Assembly: GCA_002118135.1 (NCBI GenBank)
Contig: BDIU01000036.1
Location: forward strand, 1-64,000
Length of the DNA: 64,000 nucleotides
Direction: 5' to 3'
Origin: Trebouxia sp. TZW2008
Lineage: Eukaryota; Chlorophyta; Trebouxiophyceae; Trebouxiales; Trebouxiaceae
Each line of letters starts with the position of its first letter. Positions within the stretch are counted from its first letter, which is position 1. Shown here piece by piece: positions 1 through 12,205 of this stretch. Below the pieces are notes generated by a model. It had not been told where the DNA came from and searched no databases. It was given only the letters and a program-made list of their open reading frames with translations. The translations under genes were made by a program, and so were the position numbers.

Positions 1-222
1 CTTCCTATTGCTGCTGGTCGTCGCAGTGGCATTGCTAGAGCCTGTAGGTTGTGCACACTTTGCGGTTCTGGGGCCTTAGGCGATGAAAGGCACTTAGTGT
101 TTGAATGTGGAGCATTGGCTGGGGTGCGGGCCAAGTACCCTGGTTTGTTTGAGAGCTGCAGTTATAACATGCGCGCTTTTTTGCGCAACGTGATCATTTG
201 GGGGTGTTTCACTATGTCATAG
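1..222 (+). mobile_element. LINE-like retroelement, 3' terminal fragment
   Basis: Frame 1 is open from the window edge to a TAG at 220-222. The peptide carries a Cys-His cluster (CRLCTLCG...DERHLVFEC, i.e. C-x2-C...H-x4-C) followed by a short tail ending MRAFLRNVIIWGCFTMS. Zinc-knuckle tails of this kind sit at the C terminus of the reverse-transcriptase ORF in non-LTR elements. There is no start codon and the left side is cut by the window, so only the last ~70 residues are visible. I infer a 5'-truncated or window-truncated LINE copy. A fragment of a host zinc-finger gene is the alternative. Confidence 0.55.
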
Positions 223-389
223 ACTGCCTGAATTTCATGGCCATATAGTCACAGTGTGGCACATGTGATCAGCCTTGTTGGCTGGCTAAAGCATGTAAAA
301 TTATTCTCTAATGTCTCTCTTCTCTTTACATGCCATTGTGCATCTAGCGGTCAAGAAACTGAGCGCATTCTATACACAGCTGCTTACAG

Positions 390-3022
390 TATCAGGCATC
401 AGAAGCCACTGTGACTGTTACATTACCCGAGGAAAGGCGATGCAGAACAGTTCTGCGGCGCATTTGGCTCAAGCAGCAAGCTGATGCCGGCATGCTGAGC
501 TCAACTGCCGTCAGAATGGCTGCCAAGCCACTTGGCTACCGAGCTGCAGCCTTAAGTCAGCCCGTTGTCGTTGGTACAGGCTCTGATAGGAAATTCAGCA
601 ATCCATGGGCAGGATTTGAGGTATCTTTCACGATGGATCAGTGAGCATGCGAACCGCACATTCGGTACATAGCGCCGCTTGCTGTGGATCAGGACAAGTC
701 ACTATGGGAAGTGTTCCAATATTTCCGCAAGCGTCCCAGCGCTCCAGCGGACGGCACTTTGATAGATGTTGCAAAGCCTTCTGCAGCAGACTTTGAGTGT
801 GCCTTTCCCTTGGTGCCTCCTAATTACGCTGCTCTGTCAAATCCTCCTGGTGAATGCCTTTAGTATGCTGTTTCTGCCGAGTTGATATGGCAGAGAAGTC
901 ACAGTGCCAGGAAGGGGAGTCATGCAAAGCTTGCCGACGTAGCAGTACATGCATTACATGTGTTTTGCAACAGGAATTTCATCAGCTAGCGTGCCCATAC
1001 ATGAGTGTGCATGCAGGGAATGCTGTGCAGGTAACATGGCTGGGTCATGCAAGCTGCTTGGTACAGATGGAGGGCATTAACTTCCTGACTGATCCAATCT
1101 TTTCACAGCGCTGCAGTCCTGTGCAGTGGTTTGGAACCAAGTAAGGAGCACATGCTTGTCTGCTGCTTGTGCAACACGGCTTTAAGATGTGTACCATAGG
1201 CCAGTGCATTGATTCTGTACAAACTCTGGTTGCACCTACAACACAGCAGAGATCTGCATGCAATATACGCCAGATGTAGATGGTTTGCTTCATCAAAACA
1301 ACTAAATCATATTGTGACACAGAACACATCGTGTCTCCCAGCCACTGTCTGGCTAGCGTCATTCTATTTAGCTGTTTTGCAGTGCCCCCCAGCTGGGTCC
1401 TGCATGACATGAGGACAGTCAGAGCAATGCAGCGCTGATGCTGCTTTGAGCTTTCTGCGCTGCCTAATTGTGCCTTGTCCTCAACAGTATGGTGCCTGAG
1501 CAGTTTGTGTGCATTACAATGCACAAGCTAAGGTGCAGTGCGTGTGCAGGCGAGTTGTGCAGCCAGCCCTTAAGCTTGACGACCCAAAGCTGCCTCATAT
1601 AGACTTTGTCGTTATCAGCCACAATCACTATGACCATCTGGACTACAATAGTGTCAGACAGCTGCACAAACGCTACGGAGATGCACTAGCTTGGTAAGCT
1701 GAAGGGAAGGCTTTTGTCAATTTTCCTTGCTTGTTTGGCAAAGAAAACCAGTGAAGCACCGTTTGCAATACTCAGTATGTAGTGTTTGAGAGTACGAATT
1801 GTTGGGATGCAAAGCAAATTGTCGATGACGCAATGTGTTGGTGCCAACACATGATAGCTGACATGCAAGTCTCAATCACTGGCATGGAGAGTACAGTCAT
1901 TCACTGAAGTAAAGCAAAGCATCTTATGCTGCAAATCAGTAGGAATGAGTGCAGGTATGTGCCGCTGGGCCTAGCTGCCTGGTTCAAGGCAATCAACATT
2001 GCTAACGTGCACGAAATGAGCTGGTGGGACGAGATGCAACATCCACAATCGTGCGTCACCCTTGCCTGTGTGCCAGCACAGGTATAGATCAGGATGTACT
2101 GCAATTGATTTGTTGACGCACCATGAGACAGTCTGACACATTGTTCATCCTGTGGGTTTTCATGTCACTGACAAGCAATACAGTTGCATGTTTGGATAAA
2201 TGAGACAAATCAGAGCTTGTATGAGTCTAAGGCAGTCATTGCAGCAGTTGCCACATATGCCTCCAACTTCACTTCGAAGAAAGCTCTTGTCAGCTTCTGC
2301 TACTGCGAGCCTGCTACTATTGGGATGATGTAACATAATGCTCAGGCATGTTGTGCAGCATTGGAGCTCCAGGCAGGGAAACCGTGACAAAAACAAGAGC
2401 CTTTGGTGTGGCTGGGCAGTGCTAGGGAGTGCACAAAAGTTCTGGTTTGCTGGTGACACTGGCTATTGTGATACATTCAAGGAAATTGGGCAGCAATACG
2501 GCCCTTTTGACTTGTCAGCAATTCCCATTGGGGCGTACAAGCCTCGCTGGTTCATGAAGACTCAGCATGTTGAGCCTGTGGAAGCCATCCAGATTCATCA
2601 GGTGACTGCAATGCACCAGCAAGAGCTCTCTTGTCAGCACCTTACATTCAGCAAATGTCCGGTGCATGTTTTTTTCTCTTTCACACAGCTTGCATGAATT
2701 GTCAACACTGTCAACCTGGGCTTGGCATGGTCTGCTTAACGCAATCTACTGCTTTGACGTGATTTGCGTACACAGCAGTCAGTATCCAAAGCCCAATGTG
2801 GCTCTTTGATGTCTGCAGGATGCTCGATCCAAACGCAGTATTTCCATTCATTGCTGCACCTTCAATTTGACTGAGGAACCACTGGATGAGCCGCCCAAGC
2901 TGCTGATAAAGGCAGCGAAAGCAGCAGGACTGTCCCAAGATGATTTCGTCACATTGCAGCATGGTGCAATGCTGCAGACTGCAAACGGCGCTGACTTGAA
3001 CCACCCGCCTCTTCTGAGCTAG
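390..3022 (+). CDS. N-acyl-phosphatidylethanolamine phospholipase D-like (metallo-beta-lactamase fold)
   Basis: Family role: zinc hydrolase releasing N-acylethanolamines and phosphatidic acid from N-acyl-PE at membranes. Exons read by eye are 390-620, 693-849, 1017-1140, 1550-1693, 1955-2081, 2359-2601 and 2819-3022. Phases agree at every junction, giving about 400 residues, close to the family's ~393. Motifs in order: [18 protein letters not shown] and LTDPIFSQR (exon 3); [13 protein letters not shown] (exon 4, HxHxDH metal site); VPLGL and SWWDEM (exon 5); [34 protein letters not shown] (exon 6); SIHCCTF (exon 7). All expected zinc ligands (three His and Asp of HNHYDH, His of QHW, Asp of GDT, His of SIH) are present. 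The usual IHWGTF reads IHCCTF. No ATG was fixed: 390 follows a possible acceptor (388-389), an upstream ATG at 310 could supply a small first exon, and the first ATG inside the exon is near 492. Confidence 0.9.
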
Positions 3023-3274
3023 CAGTGATATGTTCTGTCGTCGTTTTGAAATTTGGTGTCATTCTGTTCAGTCGAGGTGTTATGAATGTTAAGCATGAAT
3101 GTTGTAGGTGCTGTCTGAGGCACATCCATGACTTCAGAAGCCTTCAATGCATAAACCAATTAGGTGGACAATTTGTGTGGTACGCATACGCCTTTACGCA
3201 ATGCATCTGCAGTCCTGAGCGAGGCACACGAGAATTTTGGCATGCAGTAAATTTAATGAACGGGCCTTGCTTCA

Positions 3275-6200
3275 TTACTCAGAAGTGTCTGTTCGCCTGA
3301 ACAGATACATGTATGCAAGATCTCTGGGAGGGTTCTCTGAAACTGCGACCTTCTCATCATTGAAAATGACCCATTTGCCCTCCTTTTTGAGGTGGCACAC
3401 GTAATGTCCACATGCTGTGTTTCTGCCCATGTGACTCACTATGCCCACCAGCTCATATTGTCCTGATCCATCATCCAATTTGGATGGGCCTGCCTCTGCA
3501 AATGCAATCACACCCTGGGTATGTTTTGACAGTAAGAATGCTCAGCGTCTACGCCTTTTCCTATGTGACAATAAGCGCCAAGTTGTAAGGCAGCAAAATT
3601 TCGACAGCTAGACCCCAAATTTGCACTGACAAGCAATCAAAATTAACGACTAAGTCATTACATTCATCACCTTTATATTCAAATTCAGAATTCCATATGG
3701 GGAATTTGTTGTTCCCACCATGCAGCATCAAAGGCTTTGTGTTGCTGTGCGTGATGAAGATGCAGCATTGGACAGCCCCACGACACAAGACACACAGGCT
3801 TACAGTGTATATGGTGCACATGCTTGCATGCACAAAGCTCTTACCTGCTGGAGCAGCAGGCTGTGATGCTGGCTCTCCATAAACAGAAGCTACAGCAGCA
3901 TCAAGGTCATCTGCATGGCTGAAAAGCCAGTCTGCTGACCGCTCAAGGCTGTTGTGGCAAGCCTGCAGCAGCAACACGTTTGTCACTGAGCAGGTAACAG
4001 GCACTGACATGCAAACCCAGCAGCATCAAGGTCATCTGCATAGCGGAAAAGCCAGTCTGCTGACTCCTCAAGGCTGTTGTGGCAATCCTGCAACAAGCAA
4101 GGCCAGATGCACCAAGCAGATGCAGCAAACTGAAGCCAATGCTACATGACAGCTGATCTCAGACTGCAGCAAAACTGTTTCAACACGGCTCAACATTATT
4201 GCAAGCGCAAGGATGACCCAAAGACGCACATCACAGGACTGATCACATGAGAGACAGGAAGAGCAAATGCACCTTGAGAGCAGCAGCAGCTTGAGCATCA
4301 GTGAAGCCCATGCTGACCAGCATCATGATGGACTCAGGGTCTGCTGTTGAAACAGTGCCGCCTGGCTTGTCAGTAGCTGCTTGAGCAGTGGCAGGCGCCT
4401 GATCTGGCTGTGACAGGGGCTCATTGAAATTGGCATCCTCCATGTGGCTCAGCACCCATTCCATGGCCCCTTCAGCTCCCATGTTCTGCACATCACACAT
4501 CATCAAGGGCCGTGCAGCTAGACAAGCCTGCTGCATTGGGTCAGGATGCAGTCATGCAACATGCACTGTCGGTGAAAGGCATGCTTTACCTTGCCAAACT
4601 AGACACAGCTTGCTTGTACCATATAGGCTTCTAGCTTGAATGCTAGGACAGGACATTTGCATCAACACAACATCTACCAGTCACTGTGCTTGCCCTCTTG
4701 CGCATCTGCTCTGCATGTGATTTCTACAACCAGCCTATGCTGGACAGGCTATGCAGGCTGCCAAGCAAAAGCAAGATGCCAGGCATAACACCCACCTGAG
4801 TGGCCACTGCTGCCCTTTTGCTGCCATTCTCAGAAAAGCCCATGCCCACCAGCTGATTTACAATCTCAGGATCTGGCTGCACACTGGCCTGCTGCTCAGC
4901 TGCAGAGGCACGAGATATGAGTCCAGGATAAGCTGCTGGTACAAAGACTCGCTTGTCTTCTGCGCCTCAACTATGTGCATTGCAAAGCGTTCTGAGTGCA
5001 GTGCTGAACTCCTGAGACAAATGACTGCTCTGGAGCGCTTGCCGGCTGAAAAGCCTGCTGGTATAATGTCTACAAGGAGACACGCTGATCAACATTGAAA
5101 CTTCTGCCGAACATAATGTAGACAACACAACATTCAGCGCCGCTGAGATGGTCAATTGCTAATGTACAGCATTGCCAACATCAGATTCTCAGGTCTCGTC
5201 TTGTAAGCATCCGGCAACACATATACCAGCAATCTGCTAGCCATTCCTTAGCAGTTATGCTACCTGGCTCTGAAGGCCAACATGCATTGTCGCTTGTGAC
5301 ACAATCGTCGACCATATGGTGAACACAGTAACCTACGGAACCCAGGCAAAATGGAACAGATGTGACACAATGTCGGGAAAGTAACGACAGAGCACATAGC
5401 AAAACCAACTGCCATAACACAGGACAAGGTAGCATTGTCACAGCACCTGCAGCAGCAGTGCAAAGGCCAGCAGGCTGCTGTGGTGCAGCAGACTCTTCAG
5501 GCTGCAGCTGCTCATCGGCCTGAGGGCCAGACCCCCTCAGCCAGCCCAGGTCTATATGCTCGGGTACCTCTACTAGCACCTCCAGCTTCTTGGCCACCCA
5601 CTGCTCCGTCACATAATACCTGCATAGTGCCACCTTGCAATGAGATGCATCAGCCTATGCCTTCCAAGATGAATGTCATGAATAAGCCACGGTGGTGCAG
5701 CAGGCTTGTCAGGATGCAGCTGCTTGGCAGGCTGGGGGCTGGAGCCCCTTAGCCAGCCCAGACTATCTGCTCAAGCATTTTCACATATACCTCCGGCTTC
5801 TTGACCACCCACTGCTCCATCACATAGTACCTGATTTCCAGAGAAGTGGTAGTCTGTGCAGTCTGTCATCCAGTATCAGGATAAGTCAGCCTGGCAGATC
5901 CAAAAGATTGTGCCATACAAAGCGAGCATCTATGCTGAACAGCTTAACAGCTCTTTTACCATGAGTGTTTGTCTTGAGACATGGTGATGCCCTAGAGCTA
6001 TGAATACCCAACAGCATGTGATGTGGCATGGATAAGACTGCTCATTCAGCAGTGCTGCAGCAGCTTGGCAGCTTGCGCCAACAGCATGGCTGTTGAACTT
6101 AGGCGAGGTCAGGTCTACTGTGTTGCGGCTGCAGTTGATGAGACATGACAACAATTGCTGTTTGAGACTCCACTGCAAGTATGCAGCTGCCTCACCTGTT

Positions 6201-9200
6201 CATTTGCAGCATGAGGTATGGTGGGAAGTTGGCTATCCTGCTGAAGCGCGTGGCTTGTGTTTTGTGACCAGCAGCAGCGCTGAAGTAGTCAGGCATGACT
6301 TCCTCGCCCGCCCATTTAGCCAAGCAAGCTGTGAAGGGCACCTTGGGCAGCACCACCTCATCATTGCCATTGTCCTGCACAGCATACGAACCTGATCACA
6401 TGCAGTACGTATATAAATAGCAAGTTGGCTGGCAGCCTCTTTGTCAGGGTGGCGTCCTGGGGCTTTTTGATGGACACTATAACATGAATTGGATTTGATA
6501 GACAAACTTTTGTTGCCATGTTATGGCACATGCAATCAGACTTGATGTCTGGCAGTCTGGCATCAGGGCATGTGATAATCTCCACCTCCAGCCTTCATAA
6601 ATCAAACGCTCTTGCCACTGACTTTGACAAGTGATACAGCCAGGCAGAGGCTTTGGATTGATGTCTAGTTCAAGTGTGATACGCAGTTGTCACAGGAGCA
6701 TCTCATTGTCAGGTATCACAAGTGGGGACAGCGTACAAAAGCCTACATGGCAAGCCATAAGCACAGGTCGGCCAGCAGGAGAGTAGACTGCAAGCAGCCC
6801 TATCATGCATTGCATGACAGAAAGTGGCACATGTTATTCAATGCTGTAAAGGGATGGCTATTGCATGTAATGTTGCATGAATGCAATAGATGCACTTACA
6901 GCTGTGATGTGCTTGGCTTGTCCAGCATTGCTTGCTGATGTATCTTCTTGGATGTAGGCATGGGCATTCTCAGACTTGAGCTTGGCCCTTTTGGCTTCCC
7001 TCTCCTGTGCAGGCATACGTGCAGAGTCAGGCTTGCAGCAGTGAGTATTCAGGCATCCAGTCCAGACAGCTCTGACACACCACCAAATACAAGTCAAGCA
7101 CAACTGCTGTCATCAAACATGCGCATTGTGACTAGTATGAGTAATGATAATTACTGAGTTAGTGCGGTTGGTGATGAGCAGTGCAACTAGCATCACGCAG
7201 CACGTGTGTCATGCGCGCAGTAAGTCAAAGACAAGCTGATAGCATGGCAATTCACCTGAAAGTCCTCTAATTCATCCTTGTTGGTGGCAGCATCAACTGG
7301 AATGTCCATGGCAAGGACGTTGGTCAGGCTGCGTTTGTAGCTGAGCCTGCCAGTCTCCAGGCACTGAATGCGGTCTTCTAACTCGAAGTTGAAGGCATCA
7401 GCGGTGGGGGGTTGGTTGGGCCGACCCAGGCGTTGCATGGAAGTCCTCTCTGACCTGGTCATGACGTCAAGCAGGTACTGGAAGTACTCACGAGCGTCCT
7501 GCACCACAGCCACAGCTTAGAGACGGGTGGAGAGATGTTGGTCAAGCTGCGTATGGTAGCAGTTGTGCTTTCTCCAGGCACTGAATGCAGTCCTCCAGCT
7601 CAAATTTGAAGGCATCAGCGGTGGGGTTTGGTCAGGCTGACCCAAGCGTTGCATGGAAGTCCTCTCTGACCTGGTCATCACGTCAAGCAGGTACTGGAAG
7701 TACTCACGAGCATCCTGCACTAAAGCCACAGCTTCAGAGCTGGGTAGACATACACTGTTTTCTGTGCAGCGTGTGGCAGCAGCTTTGCTGTCATGAGCAG
7801 CAGCTGTGAAGTGTTTGTTGGGTTGCTCATGATGCTTTGTCTTTTGCTGAGGAGTAGGCTGGCCCTGACATGTTTAGTGTCAATGATCACACAATGATGC
7901 TGAACTCAACTCTTTCTCTACGGTAGATTTATTGTGAGACATGCATGCATTGAGACGTAGATACTGAGTCAAGGGCATCAATCCCAGCAAACTTTGGAAA
8001 TAGGCAGGCATCACAGTGTTATTTGCCACACAGACTTTTGCAGCTATGAAGCTTGAGACCCAGGGGGTCTGACCTGCTGGTGACCTGAGGAGAAGTCAGC
8101 ATGGCCCTTGCCCACCAGGCTCTTGAAAGCCTGGGGCTCCACCCAGTTGTGCTGCTCCCCATCAGACCCGCCACCCTTGACAGCAGTGCCAGCGCCTGAC
8201 ACCTGCCCAGCTGTATCCTTGGCAGCAACAGCTGCTGGTTGCAGGTCTGTGTCCATGGGGGCAGCGGTAGAGGGGGTTGGGGCCCCTGTACGTCCCTGGG
8301 TCAGGGCTACCCCAACCTTTGCCATCTGCACTGGAAGAGAAAACAATTGTCTAGAGTTGCATTTGGCATTCTTGCACAGTTCTGCCATGTCACGGTGCAT
8401 GCATCAGGCACACTTGTACATTTTGAGTGTGTTACATGGCATGCTTTCAAACATTGAATATCAGCTGTCCCTACAAAGAGGCTCAGAACAAGCCTGGCTA
8501 GCGAGACAGGACTCGGGCAACACATACCTAGCACATGTGCTCGAGTGTAGTATACTGCATGCACTGTCACGAGGGACATGCCCCTGCTGTGACAAAGGTC
8601 CTCAGGCAACTCTTGTTGCTACATGCAACGCTGCCCGGCATCATATCGAAACTAGCTGTGGACACTGACCTGTTCTAAAATTTGTCCATGAATCAAACAG
8701 TATGCAAAATGTTACCTGTGTAGGAAAATCGTTGGCTGGATCCTGTGCTGTCTCATATATGTGCTTGGCAGCCTCAACATACCGCTGCTGCATTTGAGGC
8801 AAAGTCCACAAGGCCTGCAGAATGCTGTTCATGTAGCAGCTGTTGCCCAAATTCTTGAGCCCTATATACCTGTGCAGCACGAATATGAGTCAGGCAATGA
8901 CAGACTTGCCTCTTCTCTCTAATTTTGCTTGCCAGAAGACATGTTTGAGCTTTGTCTGCATAAGAGCTTTGGCTTGAGCAGCTTTCACTCAGAAGCATGT
9001 GCTGTTTGTGCCTGCTTTGCACTGGTAAACAGCACTTCTAAAATGGGCGCTCACGGAGTGGTGAGTGTACACACACAAACACCCCTCGCTCTGGGATTCA
9101 GCATGGTTGGTAAATTACGTATGCCGGAATATGAATGCTTCTTACCCTGGACCTGACATGGGCAGGAGCTGCTTGCCAGACTCAGTGATGTGACTCCACT

Positions 9201-11459
9201 CAAAGTCTTTGTTGGCCTCAATTTCTGCCTCTGCCATGGTCTTCTCTGTCTTTTGCATGGCCAGCATGTTGATACCCCAATGAGACAGATGCTCTGCCTG
9301 TACAGCAAAGCAGCTGTGAGAAGAGAAAGCGCAGTTGCCTTGCCTCACACTATCTCTGTCCCAGCGCAGTCATCAGGTAGCCAAGCAAGCAGGTGACTGG
9401 TTGAGTCGTGCTGGAGACTGTGGCTGTCAACCACTGTGCAGCATTGGTGGTGTAACTGCTGGCTTGCTTGCATATTCAAGCTAGAGCATTAGACCATACA
9501 TGTGGGCATCGCCTTTCACAAATGAGCAGAAGTGACTTTGTGGCTCACCAGCTTGGGGTCTTCCACCATGTCATTCTCATCAGGAGCATACGAGAACACA
9601 TCAGCTCCGTGCGGGGTGATGGTCCCAAGCTTGACAACCAGTGGGTACTTAGAGCCTGTGGCCTCAAAATGCCTGAGAGCAGCTCCATTGCCGCCACTGC
9701 CATCCCAGTTCTGCAAGACATGGTGTTGACTGTGAAAAAGAAATGCCTATGCCATGCGGCGTCATAATGGGAGTTTATGTGCGTAGAGGCAACCTGATTT
9801 TGCTGCTCCAAAAGTGACTGTCAATACAGAAATGTCTGCGCCGTCAGGCGTCATGATAGGAGTCTCTGTGCAAAGACGCAGCCTGGGTTTGCTGCTCCCA
9901 AAGCAACCTGCAGAAAATGACCCAGAGGTGGTCAGCCTTATAGACATGGTGTTGATTGTGCCACTACCCACCAAAGCATCAACAGCAGCTTTTCAAAGAA
10001 GATGCAACACCATGACACTCGGTGAATTGGTTGATCAGAATCTATGATGGTCGCATGTGATTTGGTTATACGCAATGCGCAAGTGTTTAAGAGCATCAAC
10101 CAGATGCTGTGCAACCTTGGAAATGTGCGATATATTGACGCTGATGCATCACACATCATGTGCAAGTGGTGGGAGTGTCAGTTGCTGAAAGGGAGTATGG
10201 TGATTGACTGCAAGGAAAAGTTTGCTGTGCAATTTCATTTAGTAATTAATCTCTTTACGATCTTGACCTGGAAGTGACTTATCTTATTTCCTTGAGTCTT
10301 ACCCCACTTACTTGAAGCTTTGCGATTGCATTTCCCAACATAGAACCATCGAAGCATGCTGCAAAGCTCATGGCAGGTATGCAAGTTGAGCTGCCTCGGC
10401 ATGGTGCAGATGATAGCAGACCCACCTGTCTCCCAGAGCCGATGACCCCTGTTGACAGGTTAAGCCACAAGTTTTCCTTGACACCTGTTTCTGCGCAGGC
10501 CCAGCGGGAAGAATCGCTAGGAATGGTCTTGCCAGTGCTTGGCTCTTGATGTAGCTCAAGGGCATACTTGCTCACAGGCCTCTGCTCCTCCCACACTTGC
10601 ACCTTGTCTTGCTTGTTTGCACCATCATGTTTCTGCGACATGCCATTGCAGACCCATAAATCAATGCTGGGTGACGGTGCATCAGCTAAGGCACTGTTGC
10701 AAGCGATATGCAATACCAGAGGCACTCCTTGGGGTGACTCTGGAGCGCTAGGATTAGTATTAGGATTAGGATTAGGATTAGGATTAGGATCAGGATTAGG
10801 GTTTGAATACTTCTGATCATCAGTGAAGATGATTGTGATGCAGTAGCAAGAAGGCTTGCAGCCACTACCTGAATTGCAGTGATGGTGTTTATGATGAGCT
10901 CTGGTAGGTCAAGGCATGGTAGCGGGACTCTGATGTCAGGATTCAGTAGTACGAGCTCAGACTTGGTCTCAATCTTGTTTGCTTGACCATCAACTTGGAA
11001 GCCACCTTCACCACCAATTGCCATCTTTTCTGGTTTTTGCAGCTGCTTCTCCTTCTCCTCAGGTGAAAGCGGCACCTGTGATTTCACAGGATGATGAGTG
11101 AAAGCGTCAATTGGTCTCAAGCCTGACTGAACTTGGGGCAGCAGAGCATCAAGCATGTCGATGGCGGTCAAGCTGTTAGACAAGCCAGGTCACAAGCCAG
11201 GTACCTGGTGTGACAGCTCGTGCAAGTACAACTGCTGCCCAGAACTCTTGCTGTCGATCCCAACAAACTCCTGACCAAACGCGTGCCAGCTGTGCAGACT
11301 GATGTATAGCCCTTGAGCAGATAGAGCTGTGTCGAAACTGAACTGGCACTCGTCTTTGTACACTCGATCGTAGTGGGACGGAACTCGCACTGTGGACAAC
11401 TGCTTGCGAATCAAGCCCAGATCTGTCTCTGAGACCATATTGCTCATACGCTTCGACAT
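3275..11459 (-). CDS. Ubiquitin carboxyl-terminal hydrolase, USP5/UBP14 (isopeptidase T) family
   Basis: Family role: cysteine protease that disassembles free polyubiquitin chains and recycles ubiquitin. ATG at 11457-11459; the product ends RTDTSE at 3275. Order along the gene: N-terminal cryptic UBP region (11459-10870; [20 protein letters not shown]); ZnF-UBP (10725-9530; [31 protein letters not shown], then [12 protein letters not shown]); Cys box near 8850 ([10 protein letters not shown], catalytic Cys); [13 protein letters not shown] (7505 downwards); [17 protein letters not shown] (5630-5510); UBA1 (4520-4410); UBA2 (4340-4270 plus 3970-3880); His box [10 protein letters not shown] near 3400. 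The ZnF-UBP has lost most zinc ligands (see findings). Introns carry tandem duplicates of several exons. The first intron may be only ~32 nt. Convergent with the NAPE-PLD gene. Confidence 0.9.
3893..4096 (-). repeat. Tandem duplication of the USP5 UBA2 exon
   Basis: Two near-identical stretches, about 3893-3971 and 4017-4096, ~124 bp apart. On the minus strand the 3' copy reads [22 protein letters not shown] and runs on in frame to VASVYGEP and a donor. The 5' copy reads [22 protein letters not shown], has its own TTGCAG acceptor, then runs into sequence without an equivalent donor. The 3' copy matches the family better. The 5' copy is either a decaying exon or an alternative one. Confidence 0.75.
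5430..5850 (-). repeat. Tandem duplication of the USP5 exon encoding the WVxKK segment
   Basis: The functional exon (about 5633-5505) encodes [20 protein letters not shown]. Upstream on the minus strand (about 5850-5690) lies a copy reading [20 protein letters not shown] that reaches an in-frame stop after VWAG. The DNA of both copies is clearly related over ~150 bp. The second is a dead exon. Confidence 0.75.
7247..7745 (-). repeat. Tandem duplication of the USP5 QDAREYF exon
   Basis: Copy 1 (7505-7250) encodes [20 protein letters not shown] and continues in frame to [18 protein letters not shown]. Copy 2 (about 7740-7516) has the same first ~30 codons at near identity, then shifts frame where a GGTGGGG run differs in length, and ends in stops. 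Unit about 240 bp. Copy 1 is the usable exon. Confidence 0.8.
9727..9903. repeat. 88-bp tandem duplication in a USP5 intron, possibly exon-derived
   Basis: Two degenerate units, 9727-9813 and 9815-9903, both starting TGACTGT and ending TGCTGCTCC-AAAG. The minus strand of the second unit reads [13 protein letters not shown], close to the neighbouring coding exon's [12 protein letters not shown] (about 9640-9590). A further copy of the flank CATGGTGTTGA-TGTG recurs at 9719 and 9946. The duplication is clear; descent from the exon is inference. Confidence 0.55.
10751..10806. repeat. (TTAGGA)n microsatellite ending in a telomere-like GGGTTT
   Basis: Imperfect hexamer array of ATTAGG units with one GATCAGG interruption, ending ATTAGGGTTTGA. 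It lies in the USP5 intron between the exon ending near 10870 and the exon starting near 10725. It resembles TTAGGG/TTTAGGG telomeric repeats but is mainly TTAGGA. Confidence 0.85.
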
Positions 11460-12205
11460 TCAAGGGCTATGAACAACCACACCGCCGGCCGCAGGCAAAC
11501 AGGCGAGTCAGTGATCAACTGATTGACGCTGAAAGTTAGACTTGTCTTATCAGCTAAGCGTGCTTACATAGGAATGTTGCAGTACGCCAAATCGTTGTGC
11601 CCAGCAAAGCGTTCGAGGGGTCCAGCGCCAGGTGTATGCGACGTGATTGCAGCAAAAGCTGCTTCCAAGTGTCTTCCAGACCTAACGCTGGAAGAAGAGC
11701 TACATTCATGAATTCATCACAGCTAGCCATCAGCGGTGGTCAGAGCTTGCATTGGTATCAGCCAGCCCATTGGCCCACGATGAATAGTCAAGGCGTGTTG
11801 CGACTTCCATAAAGCAAGCGATACTTCGTGCTGAGAGCAGCAATTGCCACCCTGTGGCTTGCTACAAATTGATAGCTCTATTTGATAAATTATAATGTGA
11901 CGATTTGGTAGGCCACCTAGGTGGCGGCAGAACATGCCCACAAGTTTCGAGCTTTTCGTTGCAAGTTTGTGCTACCACCTGCTGGTGAAACTGATGATGC
12001 TGTAGTCAGTCGGGTTTTGAGTCAGCATTGTTGAGCGGTAGAAACAAGATGCTGTACTCGGGAAACGCACTAGTCAACAGACATGGCCAAAGACCTGTGC
12101 ATCATTTGAGCTGTTTGACCTTCTGTATTGGGCATTGCTCATGAGCTGTGTAAGCGGCGAGCATCAAATTGTATTGAGAGTCTGTGCTGGCTCGTCACAA
12201 TCTGT
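11460..12205. other. Intergenic region between the HAD phosphatase 3' end and the USP5 start
   Basis: About 745 bp with only short, unconvincing ORFs on both strands. The USP5-proximal part (11340-11500) is enriched in CpG relative to its surroundings, fitting a USP5 promoter. The rest probably holds the 3' UTR of the upstream minus-strand gene. No RNA gene or repeat seen. Confidence 0.5.

Noticed and set aside
1045..1524. 159-codon minus-strand ORF
   Set aside because: Antisense to the NAPE-PLD exon carrying VTWLGHASC and its intron; no motif.
8108..8668. 186-codon plus-strand ORF
   Set aside because: Antisense to USP5 coding sequence (the exon with [15 protein letters not shown]) and the adjoining intron.
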